NCBI GenBank assembly: GCA_034670405.1
Contig: JAXDDX010000014.1
Span: forward strand, 1,190,501 to 1,254,500
DNA length: 64,000 nucleotides
Direction of reading: 5' to 3'
From: Hoplostethus atlanticus
Taxonomy: Eukaryota; Chordata; Actinopteri; Trachichthyiformes; Trachichthyidae
The translations under genes were made by a program, and so were the position numbers. The notes beneath the pieces were generated by a model. It was not told the origin of the DNA, ran no database searches, and saw only the letters and a program-made list of their open reading frames with translations. Within the stretch, counting starts at the first letter, position 1. The number at the start of each line of letters is the position of its first letter. Below, piece by piece: positions 26,440-37,923 of the stretch.

Positions 26440-27181
26440 TGATTTATTGAGCCTCAAATTTATTTGTATAGCGCTTAATCACAGTTACAGTTTCAAAGGG
26501 CTTCACAATACCCACATTTTGAAACCAATAAATGATGGTACACGACACCCCCCAACCTTGAGGACAAGGAAAACCTTTTAGGAAAAAATGGAAGAAAGCT
26601 TGGGAGGGGCTACTCAGAGGGGGATCCCCCTGAGTACCGACGTGCACTATAATGTTGCTATATTGGCTGCGTGGGGTGTGTGCCTCTTTCTTACCCTTAT
26701 GTCTGGTCCTATGGTTCGCCACCACCGGTAAGTTAGCTTCAATGTTGGTGGCTCTAACCTCGGGAAAACTGGCATCTCAAGTCTAATGTTACGGGTGATG
26801 GAGTCGGCGATAGCTAGGGTGGGAGACTGGCAGCGGGTCCGGGGAGCAGGGGAGGCGGGCAGGCCACAGGGACTAGCAGGTAGAGCAAAACGAGTTGTGG
26901 CAGAGCAAGTTGCAAATTGGGCCGCACAACTGCCGGCTGGCACTGGCGAGCTGGAGACCAGGACAAACTTCTTATCCGCTGCGGATAGGGCTAAGCTATC
27001 TTGGCTAAAGCAGGGGCTAGCCCCACCACTAGTGATCGGGTTGGCTAGCAGGCTACGTTTCTAAGCTATCTGGGGTGCCCGTCTCATCTACGGTAATCAG
27101 CCTATCTTCTTCTAAGTGATGGACACGTCTCTCTAATTGACACTTCTCTAGAACATGAGCACAGGTAGGAGAGGAAGCCAT
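26440..27181 (-). pseudogene. LINE ORF1 relic (coiled coil + SGNH/esterase-like) fused to LINE 3' tail
   Basis: Read on the minus strand from ATG at 27181: MASSPTCAHVLEK, then QLERRVHHLEEDRL (short coiled coil), a decayed linker, then ADSITRNI near 26800. A frameshift follows, then VRATNIEANLPVVANH and finally YSNIIVHVGT near 26645. The GDSITRN block and the IIVHVGxNDT block are those of the SGNH/esterase-like ORF1 of fish CR1/L2-type LINEs. Directly after VHVGT the sequence turns into a 3'-tail-like segment ending 'gattaagcgctatacaaataaattt' (minus strand, near 26455). The endonuclease and reverse transcriptase of ORF2 are absent. CTAGC/GCTAGG words are unusually frequent at 26980-27310. I am fairly sure of LINE origin and less sure of the clade. 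Confidence 0.65.
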
Positions 27182-27736
27182 GCTTACCTTGCTGGTGTCG
27201 CTAGGAGACTAAAGCTAGGCACTAAGGTTGACACTAAGCTCTAGTTGGCTAGGCTAAGCAAGCAGCAAGGCGGATTAGGCCATGCGGGGAAACTGGCGGC
27301 TAGGCTAAAAATGTAGGAGTTATGCAGAAAACAGTCTACTAGGCATCAAAATGACTTTAAGCCTTCGTATTAGTATTATACTGCCCCTGTATTGGTTTGC
27401 TGTCTTGTCCATCCTGTCAGTCAAGGGTCATGACTCATTCCAAGACTAAACCAATTCAACCACCAACCAACAATTTTTTTAGTTTTTAAAAAATATATAA
27501 ATCGGGCAAACCTGCAGGCTTTGCAGCTGTATATCAACTGCTGGGGTGTTGCATGTTTTTTAGTTAGATGTGATTTCATTGACCTGGACAGAGAGAGAGT
27601 TGGAGAGGGGAGAGCTGCTCTCTGACAGCCACCCTCCCCCACCTCAGGGATCCTTGCTGGTGAGGAGACAGAAGGAGGGAGAGCAGCACAGGAAAAGGCG
27701 CACCCCCGACATGAGCACAGATTGAGAGCGATAGAG

Positions 27737-27738
<2 letters not shown>

Positions 27739-27802
<64 letters not shown>
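27739..27802. repeat. (GT)32 microsatellite
   Basis: Sixty-four bases of uninterrupted GT, the longest dinucleotide run in the window and probably highly polymorphic. Open frames across it are artefacts. Confidence 0.97.
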
Positions 27803-27804
<2 letters not shown>

Positions 27805-28244
27805 TGAGAGAGCTGTGTGCCCACCTCAAGCATTTGCCGCCCAAGGCAATTGGCTATACCACCTATGCCAGAAACCGCGTCTGCTTGTATGGTTGTTTAT
27901 ATGTAGATACAGTTTTAGAACCAAGTAATTTATTCTTACTTAGATAAGCCGACATTATTGTAACATTTATTCTCCTAACGTTAGCTGTTATGGCCTTGAA
28001 CCCTGACATCTCCACTTGCGGCTATGTTCTATAATTGGATACGCTGCCTTGAAACTGTCCATTATCATTTGCCTGCCTAGGAAACTTTAGGGTCGCTTTG
28101 CTGCCTAGCAGTCTGCCCTGCACTGCTTTTCTGCCTGGAAGGTAGTGCCCATTACCTAGCATTATTTAGTTTTTCTGGAAGTTCTCTCCTAATACTTGGC
28201 CGCCTGGAACACTGAAAGTACATGTAGTTTGCTTTTTAAGTCCT
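27803..28244. other. non-coding stretch, nothing recognised
   Basis: The sequence has several 'ctgcctgg/gcctagg' words but no coding motif or repeat structure that I can name. Confidence 0.3.
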
Positions 28245-31200
28245 AGTGCTGAGCAGATGGAGTCTTTTTGGTGATTCGTTCTTTTCGAACCAGTACCTCA
28301 AAAGGAATACATTTTTCGGGTTTTCGACTTTTTCCTTCGATTGAGTTATTCAATCTTCGTAACTTCCATTATGCATTAACTGTTATTAAGCAATGTTCAC
28401 CTTTTAGGCCAATAGAGGGCGGGGTCTTAATACAAATAATTAGAATAATTATTGGTAGTACTGTGACAGAGTCAACACATGGCATATCCTATTTAAATGT
28501 ATTTCATTCATTATTTTTATCATTAGATTTGTTGACTTACAAAGTCATGCAGTGTTTTTTTAAGTTTAATTGTATTGATTTTACTTGTCTATTTTCTATG
28601 GTGAGAGAAGCATTATAATAGTAATTTTCTAATTGAGTGTCGGGAGAAAATCTTAAAGGAGATTCGCTAAAGCCTTCTCCACCACTGCTGATTTGTGGTC
28701 GAGCCGGACGACCGAGCCCTACATCAGCCTCACAGTCCACTTCATCGATGATGACTGGAATCTGCGCAGCAGATGCCTCCAGACCTCCTTTTTCCCCAAC
28801 GAGCACACCGGAGAAATAATTGCGAACGGACTGAAGGAAGCACTGTCTGCCTGGGGCTTGGCAGAAGCACGTCTGGTGTGCATGACGACCGACAGTGGTG
28901 CGCGCATTACAGCTCAACAAATGGACCAGGCTAGTGTGTTTTGGACACAGGCTACTCATTGCTATTGGTAAGTTACAATGTTCAAACCCCGTAGCCTAAA
29001 ATGGTAGAGACATTCAGTGAAATAGGCCTAGGCCTGTTCTTAAAGTTTAGGCCTAAATTTGTATCCCAACCAGACCACAAGGATAATAAGAATCATAAGA
29101 AGCATAAGAATACTTTATTTGCAATAGCTACAATTTCTATTAAATTGTAATTTCATTATGAATATTTAATGTAATATACAATATGTATTAGATTTGCAAT
29201 AGTCAAATGTCAATTGTTGATACAAGAAATACTTGTTTTATAGGCTAGGCTATAGCCTAGCAGTTACAGTCAATGGTATATTAATAGTGTTGCCAATTAT
29301 AGTAGCCTACTTCTATTCCACCTACAATAATATATATAATAATAGTAATATTTGTATTTCTTCTATTTACTTTCCAGTGTGTCCAAAACGATGCTCGCGT
29401 TGCACGGGCTACAGGTGTGTGCAAGAAAGTGGTCAGCACATTCTCCTACAGCTGGAAAAAGCAGAAGGCCCTGACCAGTGTCAGCTGAACCTGCCCACCC
29501 ACAAGCTGGTCACAGAATCCCCCACAAAGTCGGGGTCCCGTGTCAAAATGATGGAAAGGGTGTTGGAACAGGAAAAGGCCATCACACAAGTCCTGGCATC
29601 AGATCCGAAGACACGGCACCTTCTACCCAACTGGCAAGACATTCAGGTGCTGGAAGTGATCACTGAAGCACTAAAGCCCCTCCGAGATTTCACTGGTGCC
29701 CTGTCAGGGGAGGAATATGTCAGTTTCTCCTATGTGAAGCCAGTCCTCCATCTACTCAATTCAGATATCTTGAAGCCAGAAGAGGACAAAACATGTCTGA
29801 GTGAGGATATTAAGGATTACTTAAATGAAAAATACAGTGATCCTGCAACTGACGAGCTGCTGACCATGGCAACATTTCTGGACCCTAGGTTCAAGGCCCA
29901 CCTACATGACCGATGAGAAGTTGGAGGAGGTGAAGAGAAGAGCAGCAACTGAGATCAAGGCCTTGGAGGAGAAGACGGCCACTGCTGCCTCTTCTACAGT
30001 GGGCCAAACAGAGAGGGAAGCTGGCACTCCTGCACAACCGAAGAAGCCCAAGAATAGCCTGGGCAGTTTTTTCAAAAAGTGTGGCAGTGCCAGTGCCCTG
30101 CCAAAGCAGGGCATTGAGTCGGCGCTAGACAGCTACCTGCTGATGGTGACAGCTGACAGTGAGTCAGATCCACTGGAATGGTGGCGTCTCCACTATTCCC
30201 ACTTTCCATGGATTAGCCACCTGGCAAAGAAATACTTATGCATCCTGGCCACAAGCTCAACCTCCGAGCGTGCATTCAGCACGGGTGGCAATATCGTCAC
30301 ATGCACCAGGGCAACACTGAAGCCAGAAATTGTTGACAACCTGGTGTTCCTGGCAAAGTACCTGACTTGCTAGTTTTGTTTGAGTTCTGGTTTGCTCTTG
30401 TGGAAATATAAGACCCATTGTTACACTGTTTTTGTTTTATTGCACTGCTATTTTATGTTTTTTGTTGTATACTATTAATTTCAAAAGCATTATGGGCACT
30501 TGATTATTTAAAAAAGATTTTTCGTTCATTGGACTACTGAATTCAGTTAAATTTTACTTTGAGCAAAAGGTTCTCACAAAGACACTTTATAAATATCTAA
30601 AGGGCTTCAGCAGCAAAGAACTCCCATTTGGGGAGAAAAATCATTTCTGCCTTCTGACTAGATGCCTAATACTACCCCTTGTCTAAATCTGTTTGAGAAT
30701 GAATCACATTACATTTACTAACATTTACCGCCAAGACGGAATCTGATGGTGTGAGAAGTCTCAGACTGGAGCGAAGAGGAGTGTTCGTCTTGATTCCGGC
30801 TATGAGCCAGCAGGACCCCGACGTAAAAAATCCAAACCTAACAACACTGTCCCCGTTCTGCCAGCTGTGCCATCTATTGCCATATCCTCTCCATTGGTGC
30901 CAGATAGGCATAGGTTATTATTTTTTCATGTAGGCCTATATTATTTTGGGCCTAGGGCTAGGTTGAATTAATACACCGCCAATTGGATCGCGCCTCTGTA
31001 TAGGTCCTATACATTCATTAACGTGCAACTGCTTCAAAGTGCAAAGTTGTAAAAAGTTGTAAAATCAATAAGGAATAACAATGTTATAAACATCAATAGT
31101 GGGACAGCAGGTAGCTGTGCAAAATGTGCCATCCACACCCATGCCAGAGAGAGCAAGCATCGCTTCTCCAGATGCAAGTAGGCCTTTTGCAAATGCTCTG

Positions 31201-31715
31201 GCTATTCTCTCTCATTTTAAAATTTTATTTCATTAAATTTTTACAACCGAGTCCGTGCACAACAAAAAAAATACTGTGATATAAATTTTAGGTCATATCG
31301 CCCACCCCTAGTTTGAAAGTGAGATGTCTTTGTCTGTGAAGGTATAATGCTATATGAATGCTATGAATGCTATAATAATTGATTCAGCCTACACATAATT
31401 AAAGCTTGCAATGCTTACATGGCGATAGGTTCTGTGTCTCACTCTAGCCTGTACTTTTATAATTTACAGAAGCTATTTGTCTCAGTTCATAGGCTGAGAG
31501 AGCTTGGCTTGCTCAGTGCATGCTTGTGAGTGGGCGGTGGGAAAGGCGACTAGCCGAACATTGGAAGAGCTGCTGTCAGACTCGTTCAGTGAGCTTTGGT
31601 GGGAAATTTAGAGTGGGAGGTTTGATTTACTTGTACCAGTACGTACCATTGCAGACTGTTTCGAGCTCGAGATTGAATCGTTCAAAATTATTGGTTCTTT
31701 TTCGCCCGGCACTCC
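28245..31715 (+). mobile_element. hAT transposon (about 3.5 kb), candidate ends
   Basis: The two ends are similar in inverted orientation: AGTGCTGAGC at 28245 against AGTGCCGGGC read inward on the minus strand from about 31713. Both are followed inside by 'gattcgttc...cgaacc'-type words. The flanks TAAGTCCT (28237-28244) and TAGGTCCT (31716-31723) agree at 7 of 8 bases, as expected for an aged 8-bp hAT target duplication. A hAT transposase relic lies inside on the + strand. A further hAT-like end ('ctaggggtgggcgatat' on the minus strand, near 31311) suggests a nested fragment at about 31100-31312. Exact ends are uncertain by a few bases. Confidence 0.55.
28650..30373 (+). pseudogene. ZBED1-like hAT transposase relic, frameshifted
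   Basis: This encodes the cut-and-paste transposase of the element at 28245-31715. The first part reads TTADLWSSRTTEPYISLTVH and CMTTDSGA. After a shift it reads QLNKWTRLVCFGHRLLIAI, ending at a donor (ATTG|gtaagt, 28967). After an intron the acceptor at 29377 leads to RVARATGVCKKVV, SYSWKKQK, LNLPTHKLVTESP, ALSGEEYVSFSYVKPVLHLL and TMATFLDPRFK. It finishes with the hAT C-terminal dimerisation region, TSSTSERAFSTGGNIVT to LVFLAKYL. Frame changes occur near 28905, 29390, 29480 and 29900, and there is a stop near 28665. The BED zinc finger is missing. The last 155 codons (29906-30373) are intact. It is not a host ZBED gene, because it lies between hAT-like ends and is broken. Confidence 0.85.
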
Positions 31716-33064
31716 TAGGTCCTTCAGAATCAAAGACCAAGGGCCTGTTTCTACACCCACCATTTTGCATCAGCGTTAAACAATGGATAGCTCCATCCTA
31801 GATGAGGAAGCGATACCAATTACTCCACCGACAGTAGTCTCAATAGTCCATAATGCAATGCCGCCACAAGACATGTTGTGTTTTGAGTAAGGGGTGTGAT
31901 GCTTGCTTGAAAAACTATCTCTCTTGCTCTTACCAGATTAATACAACATGTCCAGGCACATTCTCTGGGAAATGTAGAAAATCACTAACTGAAGTAGAAG
32001 TAGACAAGGCAGACTGAATGAAAGTGGATACAACAAAAAAGTAAATTACAACACTTAATCACAAAACAACTCCTGGAATGGATTGACATCATAGACAGAT
32101 TGATGATACATGAGAGTGTAAAAGTATCTGTTTGTGGAATATTCCTTTAAAGCAGAACATTTCAAAGAAATATACCATAATTATCATGATCCATTGGTCA
32201 ACATTGGCTTTAAAAAAAGTAATCTGAGTAGAATTGGCCAAACAACAACCTTTGGACCTTTTGAAATCTCTTTTTGTTTTTATCTGTAAATTGGTGATTT
32301 TCACTCATTATACTTCCATGTAATACAGGAAGTTGAGAAGAACTTTGTGTGTTGGGCTGTGGCTTTCATCTGAACTAAGAGTTGTACATCTGATGTCAAA
32401 TAGAGTTTTTGCCTTTCTTTCTAACTTGAAAATATGTGTAACAGATGGGTGATAATAAAGAACACAACAGTTTCTACCTTGGTCAACATCATAAAAATGT
32501 TTTTGTTTGATCCTCTTTGAACTGAGAAAAAGTATTATATGACACTCAATTTAAGCAAATGTGTCTGAGAAGGGAAGACACACCAGGACCATGCTCTATC
32601 ATAGTTTCATTTTACTTCAGCTATATGAATCAGCATTACTTGTGCATTTTATTGAATTTCCTACACTTAGAAGTGAAAATATAGATGATTGAAATTCAAG
32701 TCTCTATCTATTACAAACAATATTACAATAAAAATCAAATAAATGTTAAAAGAGGCAAGTGATATTCACTCATTTGGAATTGCTGCTAGGAATATGTCCC
32801 CTTGCAATTATGCCTGCTTCTGCAAAAAGAAAACATTTACACAACACAAATAAATAACCTTGTCACATATTCTCCACATGAATGCATGTTTGGGACACAA
32901 CATGATTCTGTCAATCAGTTCCATTTCTGAAAATATTATAATTGATTACTGGGCCATTGAGGTCTGTCAGATTGGTTGTGCATGGATGAGGTTCCACACT
33001 ACAAAGACACTGAAATAATAAACGAGGAGAGAGCAGTGAATGAGGATGAGAAAGTGGGGTGGGA
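31716..33064. other. non-coding stretch, nothing recognised
   Basis: AT-rich sequence without coding motifs or repeat structure that I can name. Confidence 0.3.
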
Positions 33065-33510
33065 TAGAGAACAAGTCAAGTCATGTTTATTTATAAAGCA
33101 TTTAAAACCATCATTAACTAAACTGCTGTACACAAGATAAAACATAAAAATAAAAAATCAATGCAGACAAGGAACACAGAGCAGAAAAACTAAAATCACT
33201 TACACAAACGGAAAACAAATTTTGAATGAGTTGATGGAGGGGGTGGACCTGATATAATGAGGGTGGTTGCTCCTCACTCAAGGGGCAGCAACTGCCAAGG
33301 CGCAAACCCCTAAGGCTTCAACCTAGACTATGGAACATCCAAGTGCTGCATGTCCTAAGGGTCCTAACCCTAACAAAAAAGATTTGATTTTGGAGATAGT
33401 CCTAAGATGAAAATGATGGCTTTTAACTTCTGAATACTGATTTCTTTATTAAACCTAAGGGTCAAATCAAAGATCACACCAAGATTTCTGGCATAAGATT
33501 TGATATAAAT
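33065..33510 (-). pseudogene. LINE reverse-transcriptase relic with 3' tail
   Basis: On the minus strand, 33505 down to about 33375 reads IKSYARNLGVIFDLTLRFNK, then EISIQKLKAIIFILGLSPKSN and a stop. ARNLGVIFD followed by a helical stretch is the conserved block just after the reverse-transcriptase core in jockey-superfamily LINEs (L2, CR1 and relatives). About 250 bases further the strand ends in 'gctttataaataaacatgacttgacttg', a typical tail with short tandem terminal repeats. The expected 150 residues between RT and tail are mostly deleted or decayed. The element is 5'-truncated. Confidence 0.65.
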
Positions 33511-33551
33511 TATTAACACTTGGAGGGGAGATCTGTCAGGTGACATATTGA

Positions 33552-33668
33552 ATAACGACTAGGGTTGCAAAGGGGCGTACAATTTCCAGTAAATGTCCGA
33601 AAACGTTCCGGAAATTTACCATGGGAAGTTAAGCTCAGGAATTTGGGGAATTTTCAACAATTTGTAAG
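33552..33668. mobile_element. hAT-like terminal fragment, palindromic
   Basis: The strip starts 'tagggttgcaaaggggc' and then alternates 'aatttcc' and 'ggaaat' words with 'ttaccatggg' at its centre. This layout resembles the ends of a widespread fish hAT-type family that I recognise by eye. No transposase and no target duplication are seen. Confidence 0.4.
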
Positions 33669-33673
33669 TTAGC

Positions 33674-34080
33674 CTACAAAAGGGAAACTGAAATTTTATT
33701 TTCTTGGCAGCATGGATTCAACAACGTGCCCTTCTGCACACCACTGTTGTAAAGAGCTGTTATTTGAGCATTTGTGGCCTTTCTGACCAGTCTGCTCCGA
33801 CCTCTCTCATTAACAAGGTGTTTTTGGCTCATTAGATGTTTTCTGTATCTCCACCATTCTCTGTAAACTCTAGAGACCAACAATCATACCACGGTCAAAG
33901 TCGCTTAGATCATCTATCTTGCCCATTCTTTGGTCGAACAAAAAACTAAACCACTTCACCATGTCTGCATGCATTTATATTTAGAGTTGCAGCCACATGA
34001 TTCGCATGATTCGCAGCCACATGATTCGCTGTTTGGAGGAGCGTTAACGAGCAAGAGTTACCTAATAAAGTGTTACATAC
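33674..34080 (-). pseudogene. Tc1-like transposase N-terminal relic
   Basis: On the minus strand a start codon at 33926 opens MGKIDDLSDFDRGMIVGL, matching the first helix of Tc1-like transposases (MGK-x-x-DLSDFDRGxIV). After a stop and a short loss it continues VSRVYREWWRYRK and QITALYNSGVQKG, the paired HTH DNA-binding region. The catalytic DDE half is absent. Upstream, 'acctaataaagtg' at 34058-34072 resembles a Tc1-type terminal repeat. It abuts the hAT fragment on its left. Confidence 0.75.
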
Positions 34081-36777
34081 AATGCCAAATCAATATGAGC
34101 ATGCTCTCACAAAACAGACCAAATACCTCTGTTCTTCCTAATATTTTAGGCACTGTGGGCCAATATGAAGTTACAAAAATTGAACTTCACATATTTGGTT
34201 CACTGTAGAGGAGTGTGCATGTTGAATTGGATGATACTTCAAGCTGCAATGTGCTACAAATGTGTGCTGTGACTATGCTGTGACTATGCACTTCAAACAT
34301 GCTTGAGAAGTGCTTGAATTTAACTATTAAAAAGCTGTACGAACCCAGTAGATTCCCATTGCCCTGATGGTCACAGAGCTTTTACATGACAAAACGGTTT
34401 AACAGCTACTTTAGTAATTTATCATTAATGTCATGAATAGGAAGTGATATTTAGGCTACTGTAAATTCTGCAATTTGCTGGAATGAAAATAAAAAGTTAA
34501 ATATAATACAAAAAACTGCCTTCTGTGCTGTTGCACAAGCCGTGTGTTTATGTAATAAAACTTTTGTCTACTTATTCAGATAATCACAGGCAGCACAGGC
34601 ACTACAGTAACTGGATCGCTAGCCTCTTTGATGTCTGGTGTTCTTTGGTATGGTTATCTGTTTATTGATACAAAATAGTTCTAATTTATATATATATATA
34701 TAGTCAAGTATAAAATAATGCATATACAAATAAATATTCCTAGTCATGGGGAAATTCATGTTATCTGAATATTGTGAATAATCTTATCTCATTTTAAGGT
34801 GAAGGGTTAGCCCTAACCAGCCCACATCCCACTGCAATTCTACATGAAATAACAGTAATGACATTAGTGAAGCACCATCAAAGACTGATATTTACCATAC
34901 AACACACTGGAAGCATGTGACAAACCCTCTTGATGCGCAGTTTATCAAAACTTTGTTTTACAACACTCAATAGGCCATAGCATCTTATTGCTCCTCAGAC
35001 GTAAGTGTATGATACATAATTTTCTAGATCTGATCCTATACTCTTCTATAAAAGATACAATCAAACAACAGGTGTGGTCCAATTTGATGATGGAACTACA
35101 GTATGTGTCGAAGTGCAATTAAAACGGTGGCAAGTTTCAGTGACATATTCAGAATGCATTAAAAATTGAAACATGAAAGGTCACACTATATATAAACTTG
35201 GTAAAGATACTGAGATGAAAATGTCAACAAGTATAGCATATGTTAACTCTGTTGAGATGGAGATTCAGAGCCAGATGTATATTAGGTGTTATCTCTTCTG
35301 GAGCAGATAATCCTCCCACTCATTGATATTTAAATCACTTTTAATATGTATCCGAGGCGAGTCAACACACTGCACCTCTACACCTCATTTTGTTTAGACA
35401 CAGAGGAAATAAATGTGTGAGATGTACAGGAACATGCACGTGAGATGTACAGGAACATGCACAGCTCTATGGGAGGACTAGCATTCGAGCATTAGATTTA
35501 ATGCTCTTACATGTTAGCAATAACTTACAGGTGCATAATGATTTATATTTTTTTCAGTCAAACAACAGTAGCCAACAATAGTATAATATTGACATAGAAT
35601 TGTGACAATTTTAAACAATAAACAGTTTTTTTTGAAGTGGTCCTATAAACATGCTAACAGTAGAATGTTTTCAGTTGTGTTGTCTATGGCATAAGGATCA
35701 CAGAAAGTTACAGGTTTAGCCAAGAAATGACAAATATAGGCCGTGTAACAAGGGGAAGGTCATTGATCTCTGCTTCTAGGTGCTTGAGACGGCACACCTG
35801 TGTAATAGCTGCGCTCAGTGTGTTTGTCAGTGCTGGAGGAGTCTGTGGCTGCGTCTATGAGGCTGTATGTACAGGATTAGCCCCAATGGTATTGAGACTG
35901 GACGTGCGAGCATGTGTATATTTACTGTTGCTCTATACCACTCCAATAATGCATACTCCCTGAGCACCTAAAAAGCACTAGCTCACTTGTTATTCAACAA
36001 AGGCATGTAAGATTGATGTAACATTAAAGCTGCACTATAAAATTTTCACTGGTTGGCAGACTCAAATGGCAGTGAGAGGTAACTTTTTGAATTTTGAGGA
36101 CACCCAGAAGTCATGCGCACAGCACTCATGTTTACCATCCTGGCCGGTCTGTGATTGGTTTATACCAAAGTTTAAAACAGCAGGGCTTTTGCACACCTCA
36201 TTACAAGGTGGCATGTGCATAGGAAATGACAATTAAAGAAAGAAAAGGGTTACAAAATGGTTACAAAATAATTATCTCATTTGACATCCCTTCAGGTTTT
36301 TGCAAAGGGTTTTTTGTCTATGATAAAATGCTTTATTTAAGGCAGTTTTTTCATGTTTTTTCAGGAAATGGCAAAAAAAGTTGTACACACACTAAAACTG
36401 TGTCTCTCTCCCTCCTCTCTTTCTCTATTGCATTTTCATTACACTGCCAAATTTATTCCATGAGCTGGCAAATTAAATCCAGCCCTCACTTTGATTCCTT
36501 CACTGCTTGCCACCAATTTTGATGCAGCAGCCTGTGTAACGGTGATTTGTTTCTGTTGCTGTGGCAGTTCAGCCATTTTCTTGTTTCACTGTTGAAAACT
36601 GATTGTGGGGATTTTGTTTTTGTTCTACCGAAATCCAGAATGGGGTGCAAAAGCTGTAATACACACTATTTCATCATTGCAATTGAATCCGTTCAAATTG
36701 AAAATAAAATAAAATCCATAATAAATTGTTCACATGAACACTAAAAGTGATCTGTTAAGATATGCATTTCCATGCAC
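34081..36777. other. non-coding stretch; perfect 23-bp tandem at 35417-35462
   Basis: The 23-bp unit gtgagatgtacaggaacatg+cac occurs twice without mismatch at 35417-35439 and 35440-35462. A short (TA)n lies at 34689-34701. No gene or element was recognised otherwise. Confidence 0.5.
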
Positions 36778-36890
36778 CTGCTCCATTCCATTATGCACTA
36801 TTTTTTTCTGATACCACTCCAAGTCTCAACTCTTTGCCAAACATTGTCTCAAATATGAACCTTTAACGTGGAAATATTGTGTGCTTCTAA
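36778..36890 (+). repeat. 113-bp direct duplication, copy 1
   Basis: The segment begins CTGCTCCATTCCATTATGCA and recurs at 37774-37887 with only a handful of substitutions and small indels. The copies are in the same orientation, 996 bp apart start to start. Confidence 0.9.
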
Positions 36891-37773
36891 TCAGAATGTG
36901 AAAACTAACTTGCCTTGGGTGGTGTGCACTGCATTTACATTCTCTTATGCACCTGCCTATTTTGTTGTTACTTGCTCTAAGTGGACAAACATGCACATAA
37001 ATAATAATATGCATTCCAACCATAGAAAGTAGTCAATTTAAGCATTACATGGTTATTAGTTGCTAATATTCTCCTATTGAAAGTATTATCAAAGCTTTAT
37101 ACTGCACTTCATTTTTTGAAATTGGCTCATCTATTCTGTTTGAGGTGTTTACATGAGACATTTTTAATCTATTATTCTGATAGAATAGGATCCATGTTAA
37201 ACCAGCCATTGTCATTGGGAAATGTGGTAACACAGAAACCCATGGGAATGTGCTGACAAGAAAGACAATTTGTTGACATCATTTACTGGGCCATTAAATA
37301 TTTTTTGTATTTGTTTGTGTTTTCTTCGTTTAGTATAATGATTAGTCAAAATTTTAAGCTCTTGAAAATATTTTTGGGATTGTTTTTACAGCAGTTCTTC
37401 CAATTGCAAGATTATGAAATTCTGGAGCAACTAAAAAGAGCCATTGCGCTGTTGCAGGGCAGTTTGGGCAGGTATTCAAGCACTAGATGAGTGATGCTAA
37501 CAGGAACAGGGTTCACAAAAATGGTTGGTTGTGCTATTTATGCATAGGAACACAACCAACTGAGGAAGTAGAGGGGGAGAGGAGGTGAATGGATGAGGTG
37601 CTTGTTGAAATAGCATGATGTGACTGGGAGGGCTAGCTGTTAAGGGACTTGGTAGAGGGGGACAAAATGCTCAAATGCAAGATTGCTATGTTCTCTACCA
37701 TGAAAATGGAACCACTTTAGCGATTAATCATTGATGGGCAGGAGATGATGGATAACTCCCTTGTTGAGGTATT

Positions 37774-37887
37774 CTGCTCCATTCCATTATGCACTACTTT
37801 GTCTGATACCACTCCAAGTCTCAACTCTTTGCCAAACATTGTCTCAAATATTAACCTTTAACATGTGGAAATATTCTGTGCTTCTAA
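37774..37887 (+). repeat. 113-bp direct duplication, copy 2
   Basis: Second copy of 36778-36890. The identical words run through 'ataccactccaagtctcaac' and 'aacattgtctcaaatat' to 'gtgcttctaa'. The flanks on either side do not match, which bounds the duplication. Confidence 0.9.
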
Positions 37888-37923
37888 CTGTTGAAAATCA
37901 CACTAACACATATGCATCCACAT

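Noticed and set aside
27576-27947. Open frames rich in HT or CV dipeptide repeats
   Set aside because: They are translations of the (GT)32 microsatellite.
28537-28959. A 140-codon minus-strand open frame
   Set aside because: It is the antisense of the hAT transposase relic, which reads clearly on the plus strand.
29233-30373. Host ZBED1-type gene
   Set aside because: Several frameshifts, no BED finger, and hAT-like ends around it.
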